From Pseudomonas hunanensis (GTDB taxonomy: Bacteria; Pseudomonadota; Gammaproteobacteria; Pseudomonadales; Pseudomonadaceae): a DNA stretch of 56,414 nt. Position 1 is the first letter of the stretch. Every line of letters begins with the position of its first letter. The translations under genes and the position numbers were made by a program. Under the pieces are notes generated by a model. That model had not been told where the DNA came from. It saw only the letters and a program-made list of their open reading frames with translations, and searched no databases. Below, piece by piece: positions 17,438 through 27,044 of the stretch. Location: contig NZ_QJRC01000086.1 in assembly GCF_013393325.1 (NCBI RefSeq), positions 1 to 56,414 of the forward strand, in the 5' to 3' direction.

Positions 17438-18250
17438 ATGCCGGAATTGCCAGAAGTAGAAACCACCCGGCGCGGTATCGCACCGCACCTGGAAGGCCAA
17501 CGCGTCAGCCGTGTGGTGGTGCGTGACCGGCGCCTACGCTGGCCGATTCCGGAAGACCTCGATGTGCGCCTGTCAGGGCAGCGTATCGTCAGCGTCGAAC
17601 GACGCGCCAAGTACCTGTTGATCAATGCCGAGGTCGGTACGCTGATCAGCCACCTGGGCATGTCCGGCAACCTGCGTCTGGTCGAGTTGGGCTTGCCGGC
17701 GGCCAAGCATGAGCACGTCGACATCGAGCTGGAGTCGGGGCTGATGCTGCGCTACACCGACCCGCGCCGCTTTGGTGCCATGTTGTGGAGCCTGGACCCG
17801 CTCAACCACGAACTGCTGCTGCGCCTGGGGCCGGAGCCGCTGACCGACCTGTTCGACGGTGAGCGCCTGTTCCAGCTGTCCCGCGGGCGATCGATGGCGG
17901 TCAAACCGTTCATCATGGACAACGCGGTGGTGGTGGGGGTGGGCAACATCTACGCCACCGAGGCACTGTTCGCTGCGGGTATCGACCCACGTCGGGAGGC
18001 GGGCGGGATTTCCCGCGCGCGCTATTTGAAGCTGGCGATCGAGATCAAGCGGGTGCTGGCGGCGGCAATCGAGCAGGGCGGTACCACCCTGCGCGACTTT
18101 ATCGGTGGCGATGGGCAGCCGGGGTACTTCCAGCAGGAATTGTTCGTCTACGGGCGGGGCGGGCAGCCGTGCAAGGTGTGCGGCACGGCGCTGCGCGAGG
18201 TGAAGCTGGGGCAACGGGCGAGCGTGTACTGCCCGCGCTGCCAGCGCTAA
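17438..18250 (+). CDS. mutM: formamidopyrimidine-DNA glycosylase
   Basis: This base-excision repair enzyme removes 8-oxoguanine and ring-opened purines, then cleaves the strand by beta,delta-elimination. The 270-residue protein has the catalytic N-terminus [14 protein letters not shown] (Pro1 and Glu2 after Met removal), the conserved Lys in [21 protein letters not shown] in the H2TH domain, and a C-terminal zinc finger (CKVC ... CPRC). It starts three bases after the HDOD stop. A REP pair follows. Confidence 0.97.
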   Translation: MPELPEVETTRRGIAPHLEGQRVSRVVVRDRRLRWPIPEDLDVRLSGQRIVSVERRAKYLLINAEVGTLISHLGMSGNLRLVELGLPAAKHEHVDIELESGLMLRYTDPRRFGAMLWSLDPLNHELLLRLGPEPLTDLFDGERLFQLSRGRSMAVKPFIMDNAVVVGVGNIYATEALFAAGIDPRREAGGISRARYLKLAIEIKRVLAAAIEQGGTTLRDFIGGDGQPGYFQQELFVYGRGGQPCKVCGTALREVKLGQRASVYCPRCQR

Positions 18251-18258
18251 GCCTTACA

Positions 18259-18374
18259 TGTAGGAGCGGCCTTGTGTCGCGATGGGGTGCGAAGCGCCCC
18301 CAAAAATTTCAGCTCCGCTGCAGACATTGCCGGGGCCGCTGCGCGGCCCATCGCGACACAAGGCCGCTCCTACA
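18259..18374. repeat. REP pair, family A
   Basis: Two arms in opposite orientation (18259-18300 and 18332-18374) share the core GTGTCGCGATGGG and its complement. They can fold into a long imperfect hairpin between mutM and the ferredoxin gene. The same element is found at 10-53 and 36368-36470. The position between convergent genes is typical of REP elements in P. putida. Confidence 0.85.
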
Positions 18375-18398
18375 GGGACCCAGCAGGCTTGAGGGGGC

Positions 18399-19303
<905 letters not shown>

Positions 19304-19349
19304 TCATGCGGCCGGCTGATGGCACTATAGACAGCGGGCGTATTCGTTG

Positions 19350-20948
19350 TCATGCGCTGTGTGCCAGGCGGGCGACCAGCGCTTCGCTGAGCTTGGCGCT
19401 GATGGCATACACCGACAGCTGTGGGTTGGCACCGATGCTGGTGGGGAACAGCGAGCCGTCGTGAATCGACAGGTTTTCCAGCTGGTGATGACGGCCCAGG
19501 CTGTCGCACACCGCCTGGCGCGGGTCTTCGCCGAGGGCACAGCCTCCCATCACATGGGCGCTGCCCAGGCGCGTGCGGAAGGGCTCCAGGCGCAGCGTAT
19601 CGATCATGGCCAGGGCCTGCTCCAGGTTGGATGCGGCACTGGCGTCGCTGTGCACGGGGGTTACCTGGATGGCGCCAGCGGCGAACTGGACTTGCGCCAT
19701 GCTGCGGTAGGCCCGGCGCAAGCCGTCACGCAGGTAGTCGGTGACCGGGTAATCGAGCACGGGCGAGCCATCCCCGCGCAGTTCCACCGCCCCACCTTGG
19801 CTTTCGGGGTGAAAGCCGTCGCGCAGCAGCGCCAGCATCACATGGGTATGCGGCAGCTCGGCCATGCGCTGGGCATTCTCGTGGCCGTACCCGCCCAGCA
19901 GGGTGCTGGCAAGGGCCGGGTGCAGCGGCGGTACTTCCAGCTTGTAGCCAACCGGGCCGTCCGCACCGCCTTGCCACTGGAAGTGGTCGCTGTAGATCGA
20001 CTGCGGGGCGCCATAGTAGGGGTCGATACGCTCGCTGAAGCGTGCCGCGCTGAAGTTGACCAGGTGCAGGAAGGTGCGCTTGCCCAGGCGGCCATGCGGG
20101 TCGGGCGCGGCAGAGCGCAGCAGCAGGGCCGGGCTGTTGATGCCACCCCCGGCGAGCAGGTAATGGCGTGCCCGCACGCTGACCTGCTTGCCGGTGGGGT
20201 GTATGCCTTGGGCGTCCAGGGCCTGGCAGGTCAGGCTCTGGATGCGCGCTCCGTTGTGCGTGAAACGCTCGGCCCGGGCCAGGTACAGCAGCTCACCGCC
20301 TTGCTCGAGGGTGGCAGGAATACGGGTTACCAGCATCGATTGCTTGGCGTTTACCGGGCAGCCCATGCCGCAGTAGCCCAGGTTCCAGCAACCGCGCACA
20401 TTGCGCGGGATCACCGCCCAGCGGTAGCCGAGCTGTTCGCAGCCACGGCGCAGTACGTCATTATTGGCATTTGGCGGCAAAGCCCAGGGCGTTATGCCCA
20501 GCTCCTGCTCCATGCGCTCGAACCAGGGGCGCAGGTCCTCCTCGCCCAAGCCGCTCACGCCGTGGGCCGAAGCCCAATGCGTCAGGGTTTGCGGCGGGGT
20601 ACGAAAGCTCGAGGTCCAGTTCACCAGTGTGGTACCGCCCACGGCGCGGCCCTGCAGGATGGTAATGGCGCCATCCTTGCTCATACGCCCCAGGCCTTCC
20701 TGGTACAGGCTGGCGTAGGCTTCGCTCTCCAGCAGGTGGAAATCGCTGCTGGTTTTCAGCGGGCCTTCTTCGATCAGCAGTACCTTGAAACCGGCAGCAC
20801 TGAGCATCTGCGCGCTGGTGGCACCACCGGCGCCACTGCCGATCACGGCAATGTCGGCCTCCAGGCTCAGATCGTGCTCCAGGCGTGAGGCGTCGTGGGT
20901 GATCCAGCCGCGTTCGAGGCCTTGGCGAAACGGGTCGGGTACAGGCAT
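19350..20948 (-). CDS. laoA: long-chain alcohol dehydrogenase LaoA, GMC oxidoreductase
   Basis: This FAD-dependent GMC-family enzyme is expected to oxidise medium to long-chain alcohols to aldehydes. The 532 residues include the FAD-binding GSGAGG (37-42), the GGTTLVNWTSSFRTP segment that contacts FAD, and a C-terminal region with HVMGGCALGEDP and GANPQLSVYAISAKLSE. Gene order with a small twin-arginine protein, an aldehyde dehydrogenase and a divergent TetR gene matches laoA-laoB-laoC/laoR of P. aeruginosa (PA0364-PA0367). It starts 20 bases after laoB. The family is certain; substrate range is inferred from the cluster. Confidence 0.88.
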   Translation of the reverse strand: MPVPDPFRQGLERGWITHDASRLEHDLSLEADIAVIGSGAGGATSAQMLSAAGFKVLLIEEGPLKTSSDFHLLESEAYASLYQEGLGRMSKDGAITILQGRAVGGTTLVNWTSSFRTPPQTLTHWASAHGVSGLGEEDLRPWFERMEQELGITPWALPPNANNDVLRRGCEQLGYRWAVIPRNVRGCWNLGYCGMGCPVNAKQSMLVTRIPATLEQGGELLYLARAERFTHNGARIQSLTCQALDAQGIHPTGKQVSVRARHYLLAGGGINSPALLLRSAAPDPHGRLGKRTFLHLVNFSAARFSERIDPYYGAPQSIYSDHFQWQGGADGPVGYKLEVPPLHPALASTLLGGYGHENAQRMAELPHTHVMLALLRDGFHPESQGGAVELRGDGSPVLDYPVTDYLRDGLRRAYRSMAQVQFAAGAIQVTPVHSDASAASNLEQALAMIDTLRLEPFRTRLGSAHVMGGCALGEDPRQAVCDSLGRHHQLENLSIHDGSLFPTSIGANPQLSVYAISAKLSEALVARLAHSA

Positions 20949-20968
20949 TGGCGATGCTCTTGTTGTTT

Positions 20969-21454
20969 TCAGATTTTCGGTGGCCCTGGGTAACCGCAGG
21001 CGGCCCAGGATTCGGGGCGTTCGTACCAGGCCATCTGCAGCAGTTGCAGCAACGAGGCGTGCCCCATGCGCAGCAGGTTCAGCGAGCTGTCCTGCCAGCG
21101 CTGCAGGAAGGCTGTGACCTGCCGGGGGTCAGCTTGCCCCCAACTGCCCCAGATACCGGTCAGCGGGCCGCGAGTCAGCGGCAGGCTGAGTACGTCGAAC
21201 AATTGCCGGGTCAGCTTGAGCATTTCCGGCGACAGCGCCGCCAGCTTGTGGTCGAGGCTACGCAACACCAGCGTCTCGGTGGCTTGTGCACCGGCCAGTA
21301 CCACAGGGATCAGCGCACGCAGCAGTGGCAGGTCATCGTCGCGCAGGGCTTGATAGCCGGTCGCGGCTGTTTGCGCGCTACAGCCAATCAGGCTGGCGCT
21401 TGCCAGAAAGGCGCTGGCGCCAAGGCTCAAGCGCAGCAGGTCGCGGCGTTGCAT
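20969..21454 (-). CDS. laoB: LaoB, small secreted accessory subunit
   Basis: The 161-residue protein begins MQRRDLLRLSLGASAFLASASLIGC, a twin-arginine signal (RRDLLRLS) that ends in a possible lipobox (LIGC). It may therefore be exported folded and tethered by lipid. The rest resembles the small subunit found with GMC-type dehydrogenases. I start at 21454; a longer open frame overlaps laoC and lacks a signal. It lies between laoC (ten bases) and laoA, as in P. aeruginosa, where LaoB is needed with LaoA. Its exact role, such as maturation or electron transfer, is not visible. Confidence 0.8.
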   Translation of the reverse strand: MQRRDLLRLSLGASAFLASASLIGCSAQTAATGYQALRDDDLPLLRALIPVVLAGAQATETLVLRSLDHKLAALSPEMLKLTRQLFDVLSLPLTRGPLTGIWGSWGQADPRQVTAFLQRWQDSSLNLLRMGHASLLQLLQMAWYERPESWAACGYPGPPKI

Positions 21455-21464
21455 AGGCTGGCCC

Positions 21465-22895
21465 TCAGCGGATGAAAAGCTTGTAGACCAGGCGCTGCAA
21501 GGCTTTGCCATAAGGCGGGTAGATCAGCCGGGCTGCGTTGAGGCGTTGTTTGGCCAGTACCGCCTTGGCTTTGCTGAAGGTCAGGAAGCCTTCATGGCCG
21601 TGGTAATGGCCCATGCCTGAAGGGCCGATGCCGCCGAATGGCAGGTCGTCCTGAGCCACGTGCAACAAGGTGTCGTTCAGGCATACACCACCGGAATGGC
21701 TGTACTGCAGGACATGCTGCTGTTCGCTGCGATCGTAGCCGAAGTAGTACAGCGCCAGTGGTCGCGGGCGCTGGTTGATGTAGGCGAGCGCGTCATCGAG
21801 GGTGGAATAAGGCACCAGCGGCAGCAGCGGGCCGAAGATTTCATCCTGCATCACCTGCATGCTGTCGTTCACCTTGGTCAGCAGGTGTGGCGGCAGGCGT
21901 CGGCCTTGGCGCGGTTCGTCGGGGTACAGGTCCACCACCTGCGCCCCCTTGCTGCGAGCATCATCCAGCAGATGCTCCAGGCGCTGGAGCTGCCGTGGGT
22001 TGATGATGGCGCTGTAGTCTGGGTTGTCGGCGATGCGTGGGTACATGCGCCTTACTACGTTGCGGTAGGCATCGACGAAATCGTTCAGACGCTCGCGTGG
22101 CACCAGCACGTAGTCGGGGGCGACGCAGGTCTGGCCGGCGTTGAGCGTCTTGCCGAAGGCAATGCGCTCGGCGGCAACCTCCAGCGGTACATTGGCCGAA
22201 ACGATGGCGGGAGACTTGCCGCCCAGTTCCAGGGTCACCGGCGTCAGGTTTTGTGCGGCAGCCAGCATGACCTGGCGGCCGATGCTGGTGGCGCCGGTGA
22301 ACAGCAGGTGATCGAAGGGCAGGCGAGCGAACGCCTGGCCCACTTCGACTTCGCCAAGGACCACGCTGACCAGGTCCTCGGGGAATACCCGTTGCAGCAG
22401 TGCTTTAAGGGCCAGGCCAGTGGCCGGGGTCGCTTCGCTAAGCTTGAGCATGACCCGGTTGCCGGCGGCAAGGGCGCAGGTCAGCGGGCCGATGGCGAGG
22501 AACAACGGGTAGTTCCACGGCACGATGATGCCAACCACGCCCAAGGGCTGGTACAGCACCCGCGCGCTGGCCGGTTGGAACGCCAGGCCCACAGCCCGCT
22601 TGGCCGGGCGCATCCAGCGCCGCAGGTGGCGTTCGGCGTGACGGATGCCTTGCACCGACGGTAGTAACTCGGCCAGCAAGGTCTCATCGGCACTGCGCCC
22701 GCCGAAGTCGGCATCGATCGCCTTGATCAACTGCTGTTGGTCTGCAAGCAGCGCTTCGCAAAGGCTTTTCAGCCACTGCCGCCGCTGCGCCGCAGGGGGC
22801 ATGGGGTTGCCGGCAAAGGCCTTGCGCTGGGCGGCGAACGTGGCGTCGAGGTTGGTGTCGGAATACACAGCAGGCAAGGCAATGGGCGAGGTCAA
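21465..22895 (-). CDS. laoC: LaoC, aldehyde dehydrogenase (coniferyl aldehyde dehydrogenase-like)
   Basis: This NAD(P)-dependent enzyme oxidises the aldehyde made by LaoA to the acid. The 476 residues follow the class-3/coniferyl-type layout: VPWNYPLFLAIGPLTCALAAGN (125-146), FTGATSIGRQVM, VTLELGGKSP with Glu223, GQTCVAP with catalytic Cys257, and a hydrophobic C-terminus ending in LVYKLFIR, a membrane-anchoring tail seen in fatty aldehyde dehydrogenases. It is the first gene of the lao operon. A palindrome covers its likely -10 box. Confidence 0.9.
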   Translation of the reverse strand: MTSPIALPAVYSDTNLDATFAAQRKAFAGNPMPPAAQRRQWLKSLCEALLADQQQLIKAIDADFGGRSADETLLAELLPSVQGIRHAERHLRRWMRPAKRAVGLAFQPASARVLYQPLGVVGIIVPWNYPLFLAIGPLTCALAAGNRVMLKLSEATPATGLALKALLQRVFPEDLVSVVLGEVEVGQAFARLPFDHLLFTGATSIGRQVMLAAAQNLTPVTLELGGKSPAIVSANVPLEVAAERIAFGKTLNAGQTCVAPDYVLVPRERLNDFVDAYRNVVRRMYPRIADNPDYSAIINPRQLQRLEHLLDDARSKGAQVVDLYPDEPRQGRRLPPHLLTKVNDSMQVMQDEIFGPLLPLVPYSTLDDALAYINQRPRPLALYYFGYDRSEQQHVLQYSHSGGVCLNDTLLHVAQDDLPFGGIGPSGMGHYHGHEGFLTFSKAKAVLAKQRLNAARLIYPPYGKALQRLVYKLFIR

Positions 22896-22924
22896 GGCGG
22901 TCTCCCGGCTGAGCTTGAAATCTC

Positions 22925-22940
22925 TAGAGCCTATACTCTA
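22925..22940 (-). promoter_or_regulatory. candidate LaoR operator over the laoC promoter
   Basis: On the minus strand the sequence TAGAG-TATAGG-CTCTA is an inverted repeat with the -10-like TATAGG exactly in its centre. A TetR-type repressor bound there would block RNA polymerase. Other small palindromes lie nearby (ACCATGGT at 22947-22954, GGTGCACC at 22979-22986) and are alternatives. No convincing -35 is seen. Confidence 0.35.
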
Positions 22941-23046
22941 ATTTGTACCATGGTGCGACTATTTTCACAGCACAGAACGGTGCACCCGTGAGGTGAATCG
23001 CCGTAAGATGGCCCTTTATTGAAAGCCCGCGAACTGGAAGCTGAGC

Positions 23047-23712
23047 ATGGCCCCGCGCATGAAGACCCGAGAGCGCATCGTGCAGAACAGCCTGGAGCTG
23101 TTCAACCTGCAGGGCGAACGCAGCGTCAGTACCAACCACATCGCCGCGCACATGGAAATCTCGCCCGGCAACCTGTATTACCACTTCCCCAACAAGCAGG
23201 CGATCATTGCCCTGTTGTTCAGCCAGTACGAAGCGCTGGTGGACAGCTTCCTGCGCCCGCCGCAAGGGCGCGCGGCCACCGTGGAGGACAAGCGCTTCTA
23301 CCTCAAGGCCTTGCTGGCGGCGATGTGGAACTACCGCTTCCTGCACCGAGACCTTGAGCACCTGCTGGACAGCGATGCCGAACTGGCCGCCCGTTATCGG
23401 CGTTTTTCCGAGCGCTGCCTGCGCCAGGGCCAGGCGATCTACCGCGGTTTCGTCGAGGCGGGCATCCTGGCCATGGCGCCGGCGCAGATCGAATCGCTGA
23501 CCATCAACGCCTGGATCGTGCTGACATCGTGGGTCCGTTTTCTCAGCACCACGCGTGAACATTCCGCGCACCTGGGTGAAGAAGCCTTCAAGCGCGGCGT
23601 TTATCAGGTGCTGGTGCTGGAACTCGGCTTCGTCACTGACAGCGCCCGCACTGCCGTGGACGCGCTGTGCCAGGAATTCCATGTACCGTTCAACCAGGCC
23701 CTGGAGCATTAG
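23047..23712 (+). CDS. laoR: LaoR, TetR-family repressor
   Basis: The 221-residue regulator has an N-terminal TetR helix-turn-helix (about 9-55): RERIVQNSLELFNLQGERSVSTNHIAAHMEISPGNLYYHFPNK. The ligand domain is the hydrophobic C-terminal part. An alternative start is the second Met (MKTRERI, 23059). It is divergent from laoC, with 151 bases between the starts and the palindromes described above. In P. aeruginosa LaoR represses laoABC, and the arrangement here suggests the same. The inducing ligand is probably an acyl compound, but that is inference. Confidence 0.85.
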   Translation: MAPRMKTRERIVQNSLELFNLQGERSVSTNHIAAHMEISPGNLYYHFPNKQAIIALLFSQYEALVDSFLRPPQGRAATVEDKRFYLKALLAAMWNYRFLHRDLEHLLDSDAELAARYRRFSERCLRQGQAIYRGFVEAGILAMAPAQIESLTINAWIVLTSWVRFLSTTREHSAHLGEEAFKRGVYQVLVLELGFVTDSARTAVDALCQEFHVPFNQALEH

Positions 23713-23747
23713 CCCAGGGCACGAGTGCCATCGATCAGGAGATTGTC

Positions 23748-24602
23748 ATGCCCCTTGCGCAATTGATCACCCCGCAGCAGTTGGCCGAGCGTCTGGACTC
23801 GCCCAAGTTGGTGATCCTCGACTGCCGCTTTGCCCTCGAAGATGTGGACTATGGCCAACGCAGCTATGCCCAGGGGCATATTGCCGGGGCGCATTTTGCC
23901 GACCTGGACCGCGACCTCAGCGGGCCGGTGAGCAAAGGGCGTACCGGGCGCCACCCCTTGCCCGATGCGCAGCGGCTGGTCGCGCGCCTGCGTGAGTGGG
24001 GGCTGGACAATGACAGCGAGGTGGTGCTGTACGACGACGGCCCTGGCGCTTTTGCTGCCCGTGCGTGGTGGCTGCTGGCCTGGCTGGGCAAGCGCAGTGG
24101 TGTGGCGATCCTCGACGGTGGCTTGAAGGCCTGGCATGCGGCGCACCTGCCGCTGAGCCTGGACCCTGCGCCCAAGCGTGAAGGCACCTTCAGTGGTGAA
24201 CCTGACGCGAAACTGTTGATCGATGCCGAGCACCTGGGCAAGCGCCTGGGCAGTACCGACCTGACCTTGATCGATGCCCGTGCGTTACCGCGTTTTCGCG
24301 GCGAGGTGGAACCGATCGACCCGGTGGCAGGGCATATTCCCGGGGCCCTGTGCGCAGCGTTTACCGACAACCTGGGGGCTGATGGGCGCTTTTTGCCGGC
24401 GGACCAGCTCAAGCAGCGCTTTGCCGAAAAGCTCGCTGGGCGGGCACCGGAGCAGTTGGTGTCTTACTGCGGGTCTGGGGTAACGGCTTGCCATAACCTG
24501 TTTGCGATGGCATTGGCGGGGTACCCGCTGGGCAAGCTGTACGCCGGGTCGTGGAGCGAGTGGATCAATGATCCTAAGCATGGTGTAGCCACCGGCGAGT
24601 AA
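23748..24602 (+). CDS. sulfurtransferase, 3-mercaptopyruvate type (two rhodanese domains)
   Basis: The 284-residue enzyme has two rhodanese domains: an inactive N-terminal one (about 8-135), with DCRFAL and GHIAGAHFADLDRDLSG, and a catalytic C-terminal one (about 160-280). The active-site loop is CGSGVTA with Cys241. The CGSGVT form is usual for 3-mercaptopyruvate sulfurtransferases, whereas thiosulfate rhodaneses have charged residues in the loop. I start at ATG 23748; an open frame upstream overlaps laoR. It follows laoR by 35 bases and may be co-transcribed, although a functional link to lao is not evident. SseA-like is a fair name. Confidence 0.87.
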   Translation: MPLAQLITPQQLAERLDSPKLVILDCRFALEDVDYGQRSYAQGHIAGAHFADLDRDLSGPVSKGRTGRHPLPDAQRLVARLREWGLDNDSEVVLYDDGPGAFAARAWWLLAWLGKRSGVAILDGGLKAWHAAHLPLSLDPAPKREGTFSGEPDAKLLIDAEHLGKRLGSTDLTLIDARALPRFRGEVEPIDPVAGHIPGALCAAFTDNLGADGRFLPADQLKQRFAEKLAGRAPEQLVSYCGSGVTACHNLFAMALAGYPLGKLYAGSWSEWINDPKHGVATGE

Positions 24603-24614
24603 GCGCTCAACGCT

Positions 24615-25607
24615 TCATTGGCCGTCCACCAGCCATTGCGGAATCCGCCGCTCCAGGTAGTACCCCGGATTTCGCAGGCTGCCATCGACAAAGCCCACAT
24701 GGCCACCGCGGCTGTGCAGTTCGAAGCGGCTCTGTGGTGCCAGTTCACGGGCGGTTGGCAGGCTATGGCCGGACACGAATGGGTCGTCGCTTGAATGGAT
24801 GATCAGCGTTGGCGTGCGGTTCTGGCCAAGGAAATAATGACTCGATGAGCGGCGATAGTAGTCATGCGCGTCGCGAAAGCCGTTGAGCGGTGCCGTGACT
24901 TTGCCGTCGAAGTCCCAGAATGTGCGCAAGTGGGTCAGTTGGCCCAGGCGTTCCAGTGCCGCCAGTCGCTCATGCTGGCCCTGGTCGTGGAAGTGCCGCT
25001 GCTTGAGCTGAACATAGGCCCGCATCTCGCGCATGAAATGCGCCTGATACACCTTGGAGAACCCCTGGCCGATACGGTCGGCGCAGTGGTCCAGGCGAAA
25101 TGGCACCGACACTGCAACCGCGGCTTCCAGTTGGCTGGCAACGCCGCTCTCGCCCAGGTATTTCAACAGCACGTTGCCACCCAGCGAGTAACCCACCGCA
25201 TACAGCGGTGCCAACGGGCGTTGGGCGCGCAGGTGGCTGATGATTTCCGCCAGGTCTTCGCTGGCGCCGGAATGGTAGCTGCGCGGCAACAGGTTGGGCT
25301 CGCCTGAGCAACCACGCCAGTTCACCGCCACGCTGGCCCAGCCGCGACCTTGCAACGCTTGCTGCAAGCCTTTCACGTAAGGCGAGTGAGACGAGCCGGT
25401 CAACCCATGCAGCACGAGCACCAGTGGCGCATGGGGCTGGTGCGGGCCGTGCCAGTCCAGGTCGATGAAGTCGCCGTCGGCCAGCCACAGCCGCTCGCGG
25501 TTGCGCTGTAGTTCAGGCAGCTTGCGCCACAGTGGCCCCCACAGCGTTTGCAGGTGGGGATTGGACAGGCCGATGGCCGGACGGAAGGTGGCGCTGAGGC
25601 TGGGCAT
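24615..25607 (-). CDS. alpha/beta hydrolase, YheT family
   Basis: The 330-residue protein belongs to the YheT/ABHD-type hydrolases, predicted esterases with unknown natural substrate. Visible parts are NPHLQTLWGPLWRK at the N-terminus, the oxyanion region LVLHGLTGSSHSPYV, the nucleophile elbow GYSLGG with Ser141, an Asp in HSSDDPFV, and the His in RGGHVGFVDG. It is convergent with the sulfurtransferase gene, with 12 bases between stops. No signal peptide is seen. Confidence 0.85.
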   Translation of the reverse strand: MPSLSATFRPAIGLSNPHLQTLWGPLWRKLPELQRNRERLWLADGDFIDLDWHGPHQPHAPLVLVLHGLTGSSHSPYVKGLQQALQGRGWASVAVNWRGCSGEPNLLPRSYHSGASEDLAEIISHLRAQRPLAPLYAVGYSLGGNVLLKYLGESGVASQLEAAVAVSVPFRLDHCADRIGQGFSKVYQAHFMREMRAYVQLKQRHFHDQGQHERLAALERLGQLTHLRTFWDFDGKVTAPLNGFRDAHDYYRRSSSHYFLGQNRTPTLIIHSSDDPFVSGHSLPTARELAPQSRFELHSRGGHVGFVDGSLRNPGYYLERRIPQWLVDGQ

Positions 25608-25667
25608 GCTGGGCGACTCGTGATGTGCCTGCCTAGAGTGCCATGAAACAGCGCCACAGTACCTGCG

Positions 25668-27044
25668 CTATTGGTCGAGATCTGGCAGAGGCTGCTGGTC
25701 GGCCGATGGGCCGACGCTGACCAGTACCTTTTCTTCGGCCAGGTGCAGCCTGCGGCGCATGACGGCGCAGACATCGGCCGGTGTCAGCGCGCGGAGACGT
25801 TCGACGTAGGTGTCGAGATGATCGGCGGGCTGGCGCTGATCGGTTATGACGGTCAGCAAGGCTGCCATGCTCTCGTTCTGCGCCACAGCGCGCAATAACT
25901 GCCCTGCCAACTTTATCCGTGCCAGTTGCAGCTCGGCCTGGGTTGGCCCTTGCTCGATGAAGTCGCTTAGCACGGCTTCAACCAGACGAGCAGAACTTTC
26001 CACATACATCGGAGCAATTTCCCAGGTGATGGTGAACAGGCCGCCAGCACTCATGGGTTTCACATCGGTAGCGATGCCGTAGGTCAAGCCGCGACGTTGG
26101 CGCAGTTCCCTCATCAAGCGAGATTCGATACCGGCTCCCAGCACTTCGCTGGCCAACACCAAGGCCGGGTACTCCGGATCATTGGCTGGCACATTCATGG
26201 GTAGCGCAAGCAGGACGGCACTGCTGGTACCGGACTGCTCGACGTTGATCGTTGCACGGGTCGCTGGTGGAACGATGGGGAGTTCAGTGGCGCTCCAGCC
26301 TTGGGGCAATGCCTGGCTGATGCGTTGTGAAATTGCTTGGGCGTGCGCCAGGGAAAGGTCCCCAACCACCACCATCTCCAGGTTGCTGGCGCAATAACCA
26401 CGCTGATGAAAACGCTTCAAGTCGGCAGGGGCGATGCCTTCGATACCTTCGCGGGTGCTCCCGAGTGGGTTGCCGTAGGGGTGGCTGTGGAACAAATGCC
26501 GGTAGGCCTCGCTTATCATTCTGAAAGAGGGCTGTCGCTCGCGAGTTGCGTTGTTCAGGATCAGTTGCTGCTTCATGTTCTCCAGGGCCGAAGGCGGGAA
26601 CGTGGGGCATGCGACAAGGTCAATGAGCAGCTCCAACGCCGGCTCAAGCAGCGCGCTCGCGCTGAGGCTACGCAGGCTCAGGGTCGCGTGCTCCAGGCGT
26701 ACCTGCTTGTCCACGATCGCGCCCAGGCGCTCTAGCTGATCGGCCTGCTCGGTGGCGGTGAAATGCTGGCTACCCTCATCGAGCATGTACAACGTCAGGG
26801 CCGCCAAGCCGGGTTGCACGGTGTCCTGGGCCGTGCCGGCCTTGAACCGCAAAATGATGTCCACGATCGGCAGCCCGCGGGCCTCGACGAATTTCACCCC
26901 TGCACCGCCTTCGGTGGTCCAGGCATGCACAGGCGTTTGAAGGGATTCGAACTGTTCCAGGTCAAGCCCTTGGGCTGAGACCAGGTTGCCAGGAATGCTG
27001 TTGGCTGCAGCGAGCTGCTGCGCCCCTGCGTCTGGATTATTCAT
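25668..27044 (-). CDS. M16 peptidase family protein, non-catalytic partner (pair 1)
   Basis: The 458-residue M16 protein lacks the zinc-binding HxxEH; the corresponding stretch reads FKAGTAQDTVQPGLAALTLYML. It keeps the M16 fold, with the C-terminal GLTYGIATD R/Y region that binds substrate in the partner subunit. Such proteins pair with an active M16 subunit, as in two-chain bacterial processing peptidases. I start at ATG 27044 (MNNPDAG), which overlaps the preceding active gene by eight bases. No signal peptide is visible. Substrate unknown. Confidence 0.82.
   Translation of the reverse strand: MNNPDAGAQQLAAANSIPGNLVSAQGLDLEQFESLQTPVHAWTTEGGAGVKFVEARGLPIVDIILRFKAGTAQDTVQPGLAALTLYMLDEGSQHFTATEQADQLERLGAIVDKQVRLEHATLSLRSLSASALLEPALELLIDLVACPTFPPSALENMKQQLILNNATRERQPSFRMISEAYRHLFHSHPYGNPLGSTREGIEGIAPADLKRFHQRGYCASNLEMVVVGDLSLAHAQAISQRISQALPQGWSATELPIVPPATRATINVEQSGTSSAVLLALPMNVPANDPEYPALVLASEVLGAGIESRLMRELRQRRGLTYGIATDVKPMSAGGLFTITWEIAPMYVESSARLVEAVLSDFIEQGPTQAELQLARIKLAGQLLRAVAQNESMAALLTVITDQRQPADHLDTYVERLRALTPADVCAVMRRRLHLAEEKVLVSVGPSADQQPLPDLDQ

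Noticed and set aside
25668..27044. PqqF/PqqG identity for the signal-less M16 pair
   Set aside because: Fold and size would allow it, but no pqq genes are nearby and I see no diagnostic motif, so only the M16 family is claimed.
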